This document shows positions 25,277 to 27,224 of a DNA stretch of 27,224 bases, in pieces. The stretch is from an uncultured Mycoplasma sp. GTDB lineage: Bacteria > Bacillota_I > Bacilli_A > Mycoplasmatales > Metamycoplasmataceae. The stretch is taken from the NCBI GenBank assembly GCA_947040465.1, contig CAMRBO010000002.1:1-27224 (forward strand). Reading direction: 5' to 3'. The position numbers and the translations under genes are program-made. The notes under the pieces are model-generated. The model did no database searches. It was not told the origin of the DNA and saw only the letters and a list, made by a program, of their open reading frames with translations. Numbering within the stretch: position 1 is the stretch's first letter; each line of letters starts with the position of its first letter.

Positions 25277-25969
25277 ATGAAAACTAAATTTTTAGATTCA
25301 ATTAAGAATCAATTAATAATTTCTTGTCAAGCAGTTGATAAAGAACCATTAAACAACGTTGGAGCAATAACGTTGGTAGCTCGGTCAGTTATTGAAGGTG
25401 GTGCCCAAGTTTTAAGATTGAGTCAATTAGACCATATTGAATCTATCATGAAAATAACTGATTTACCAATAATAGGTTTAATAAAACAAAAATATGATAA
25501 TTTTGATGTGATAATTACACCTACTTTAAAAGAAATGGAGGAATTAATAAGCGTTGGTGTTAAGTGCATAGCGCTTGATGCAACAGATAGGAAAAGGCCA
25601 AAAGAAAGTCTGTCAACTATTGTTACATATATTAAGAAAACATACCCAAATATTCTATTGATGGCAGATTGCTCTGATTATGATGATGTTAAAATGGCAA
25701 TAAAATTAAAATTTGATTTGATTGGAACAACTTTAAGGGGATATACAAAAAAAACTAAAAATGTAGATAATATTTCTAATAATTATGAATTTATTAGAGA
25801 AATATTAAAACTTACTGAAATACCTATTATTGCTGAGGGTGGTATTTGAGAACCTTCACAAGTTCAAGATTTACTTAATTTAGGGTGTTTTGGTGTTGTG
25901 GTTGGATCTGCAATAACTAGACCTAAAGAGATAACAAAAAGATTTTACAATCACTTAAGAGGACAATAA
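25277..25969 (+). CDS. nanE: N-acetylmannosamine-6-phosphate 2-epimerase
   Basis: Converts ManNAc-6-P to GlcNAc-6-P in sialic acid and N-acetylmannosamine use. The 230 residues form a TIM barrel. Marks are NQLIISCQAVDKEPLN near the start, ITLVARSVIEGGAQVLR, IIGLIKQKYD with the catalytic Lys, GVKCIALDATDRKRP, LLMADCSD, DLIGTTLRGYTKKTK, and IIAEGGIWEPSQV (Trp from TGA). It ends VVVGSAITRPKEITKRF. ATG 25277 is chosen for AAAGGA six bases upstream; a longer frame to 25172 adds residues unlike the family. The PTS gene starts one base after the stop. No nanA or nanK is seen, consistent with a PTS that delivers an already phosphorylated sugar. Confidence 0.94.
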
Positions 25970-25970
25970 T

Positions 25971-27224
25971 ATGAATTTAAGTTTGTATAAATCTTTTAAA
26001 GAAAGAAGAAGTAATAGTAAACATAAAGGAAAAATTAAATCATTTTTTGATCAACTCTCTAGAGGGTTAATGCTTCCAATTGCTATTTTACCAATTGCGG
26101 GTTTGCTTTTAGGTATTGGCGGAGCTATTGGAGCTAATGTATCTTCTGAAGTAGGGATAATTTTTGCTAACATTTTTAAAGGAATGTCAGATGTCATATT
26201 CAGCAATCTACCACTTTTCTTTTGTATTGCAATAACTATAACTTTTTCAAAAGATAAAGGGTCTTCCGGATTTGCTTCAGCAATAGCATATTTGGTTTTC
26301 TGTTCTTCACAATTTGCATTTTTACAATTTAATGATGATAAAACATTAAAATCAATAATGTGATTCCACACACAAGTAACCGGGATGTCAAGTACAACAC
26401 TTGGACTTCCAACAATTCAAACATCAATTTTTGGAGGTATTGTGGTTGGATTATTAACTTCATATATCTTTAACAGAGTATCAGTTTTAAGAGTACCTAA
26501 AGCCTTAGATTTTTTTTCAGGAATAAGATTAGTTCCTATAGTTTTGATTCCAATAATGTTTTTACTTTCAACATTATTTTTAATATTTTGACCATGAGTA
26601 GGCTTAGGAATATTAAAAATGGGACAGGGAATTCAAGGAGCCCCAGCAGGAACTGGAGGTCTGCTATATGGTATATTAGGAAGAGCTTTAATGCCTTTCG
26701 GATTACACCACATACCAATTGTTTTAGCATTTCAAACACCATTTGGAGGAGTATTGACTCAAGAAGCATTGGTTAATGGGATGAATGAATCAGGTATTTC
26801 TATAATTGATCAAACCAATATAATAGATTTGTTTGATAAGTTTAAAGGTGGAGCTAATATTGAAGGAGATCAAAATATTTGAAATTTTATTAATTCTCTT
26901 CCTTATAATTCTCTTCCAGGATTAGGGCAAGAAATTCCTATATTCGATTGATTTTATCAATATACAGGAGTTTATGCCGGGAGATATACACAAGATTATC
27001 CAACGTACTTAGGTGTTTGTATGGGGATAGGTAGCGCAATTATTGTGGCATCAGAAAAGAAAAATAGGAGAGATGTTTCGGTAGTTGTAGGCTCATCTAT
27101 GGTTGTAGCGTTTGTAACAGGAATTACAGAACCTTTAGAATTTACATTTTTATTTGCTGCACCATTATTATTTTATTTGATTTATGTTCCTTTATCAGGA
27201 TTTTCATATATGTTCATGGAATTA
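25971..27224 (+). CDS. PTS permease EIIC, glucose/amino-sugar family, 5' part
   Basis: Membrane domain of a phosphotransferase system that imports and phosphorylates a sugar. 418 codons are visible and the frame is open at the window end. It starts with a basic N-terminus, then FFDQLSRGLMLPIAILPIAG, the hallmark of the glucose/N-acetylglucosamine EIIC class. Several membrane helices follow, then GTGGLLYGILGRALMPFGLH with HHIPIVLAFQTPFGG, then a region near 26960-26990 with AGRYTQDYPT, and the sugar-binding ITEPLEFTFLFAAPLL. TGA is Trp at several points. AAGAGGA precedes the ATG, one base after nanE. Coupling to nanE suggests ManNAc, GlcNAc or a related sugar. Whether an EIIB or EIIA domain follows lies outside the window. 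Confidence 0.9.

Noticed and set aside
1..27224. CRISPR arrays, insertion sequences, phage genes, rRNA
   Set aside because: No spaced direct repeats, transposase-like proteins, terminal inverted repeats or rRNA-like stretches were seen by eye.

Overview
This is a very AT-rich stretch of a Mollicutes chromosome (a mycoplasma or spiroplasma-like organism). The main proof is the genetic code. Conserved proteins such as CysS, ProS, MetK, enolase, RlmB, Fmt and NanE read straight through TGA codons at positions where the families carry tryptophan, while all real ends are TAA or TAG. The EF-Tu sequence looks most like cell-wall-less mycoplasmas, but I cannot fix the genus. Genes are packed with few gaps, and the mixture of housekeeping genes and salvage or uptake genes fits a reduced, host-dependent bacterium.

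Layout. 1-440 (minus) holds the 5' part of a dephospho-CoA kinase gene. 491-3978 is the cysS-rlmB-sigma-like-rpmG-secE-nusG cluster, which keeps the Firmicutes order around sigH but lacks mrnC and yacP. 4052-4213 holds tRNA-Tyr and tRNA-Gln, followed by proS, a thioredoxin, a Cof-type HAD phosphatase, tRNA-Cys and tRNA-Arg. 7096-8322 holds a divergent pair, a DUF402/NtdP-like gene and trmB. gyrA follows with an unusual acidic N-terminal extension. 11181-12543 (minus) holds three overlapping or abutting genes for small two-helix membrane proteins of unknown role (DUF4231/SLATT-like). fmt (minus) then faces metK. eno, tuf and a two-gene ABC exporter run rightwards to 21059. A deoD-pdp-deoC nucleoside salvage operon (minus) meets them end to end at a bidirectional terminator. 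After a decayed gene (23942-24260), an RpiR regulator, nanE and the first part of a PTS permease form an amino-sugar uptake module that runs off the window.

How it works together. Most of the window is translation (four tRNAs, CysS, ProS, Fmt, EF-Tu, L33, RNA methylation), transcription control (NusG and a SigH-like factor), secretion (SecE) and energy or nucleoside metabolism. The two ABC subunits form a heterodimer whose motif defects are complementary, leaving one intact ATP site. Gene starts fall into two classes: genes with a clear Shine-Dalgarno sequence (gyrA, eno, tuf, metK, deoC, deoD, nanE, PTS), and genes whose -10 box lies only 6-7 bases before the ATG and which are probably read from leaderless mRNA (cysS, rpmG, proS, rpiR, probably trmB).

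The items most worth a second look are the SigH-position sigma-like factor, the cassette of three membrane proteins, the leaderless start class, the acidic GyrA extension, and the pair of near-identical TGGGAAAAAyTCCA sites flanking the rpiR-nanE junction. No CRISPR array, insertion sequence, phage gene or rRNA was seen.
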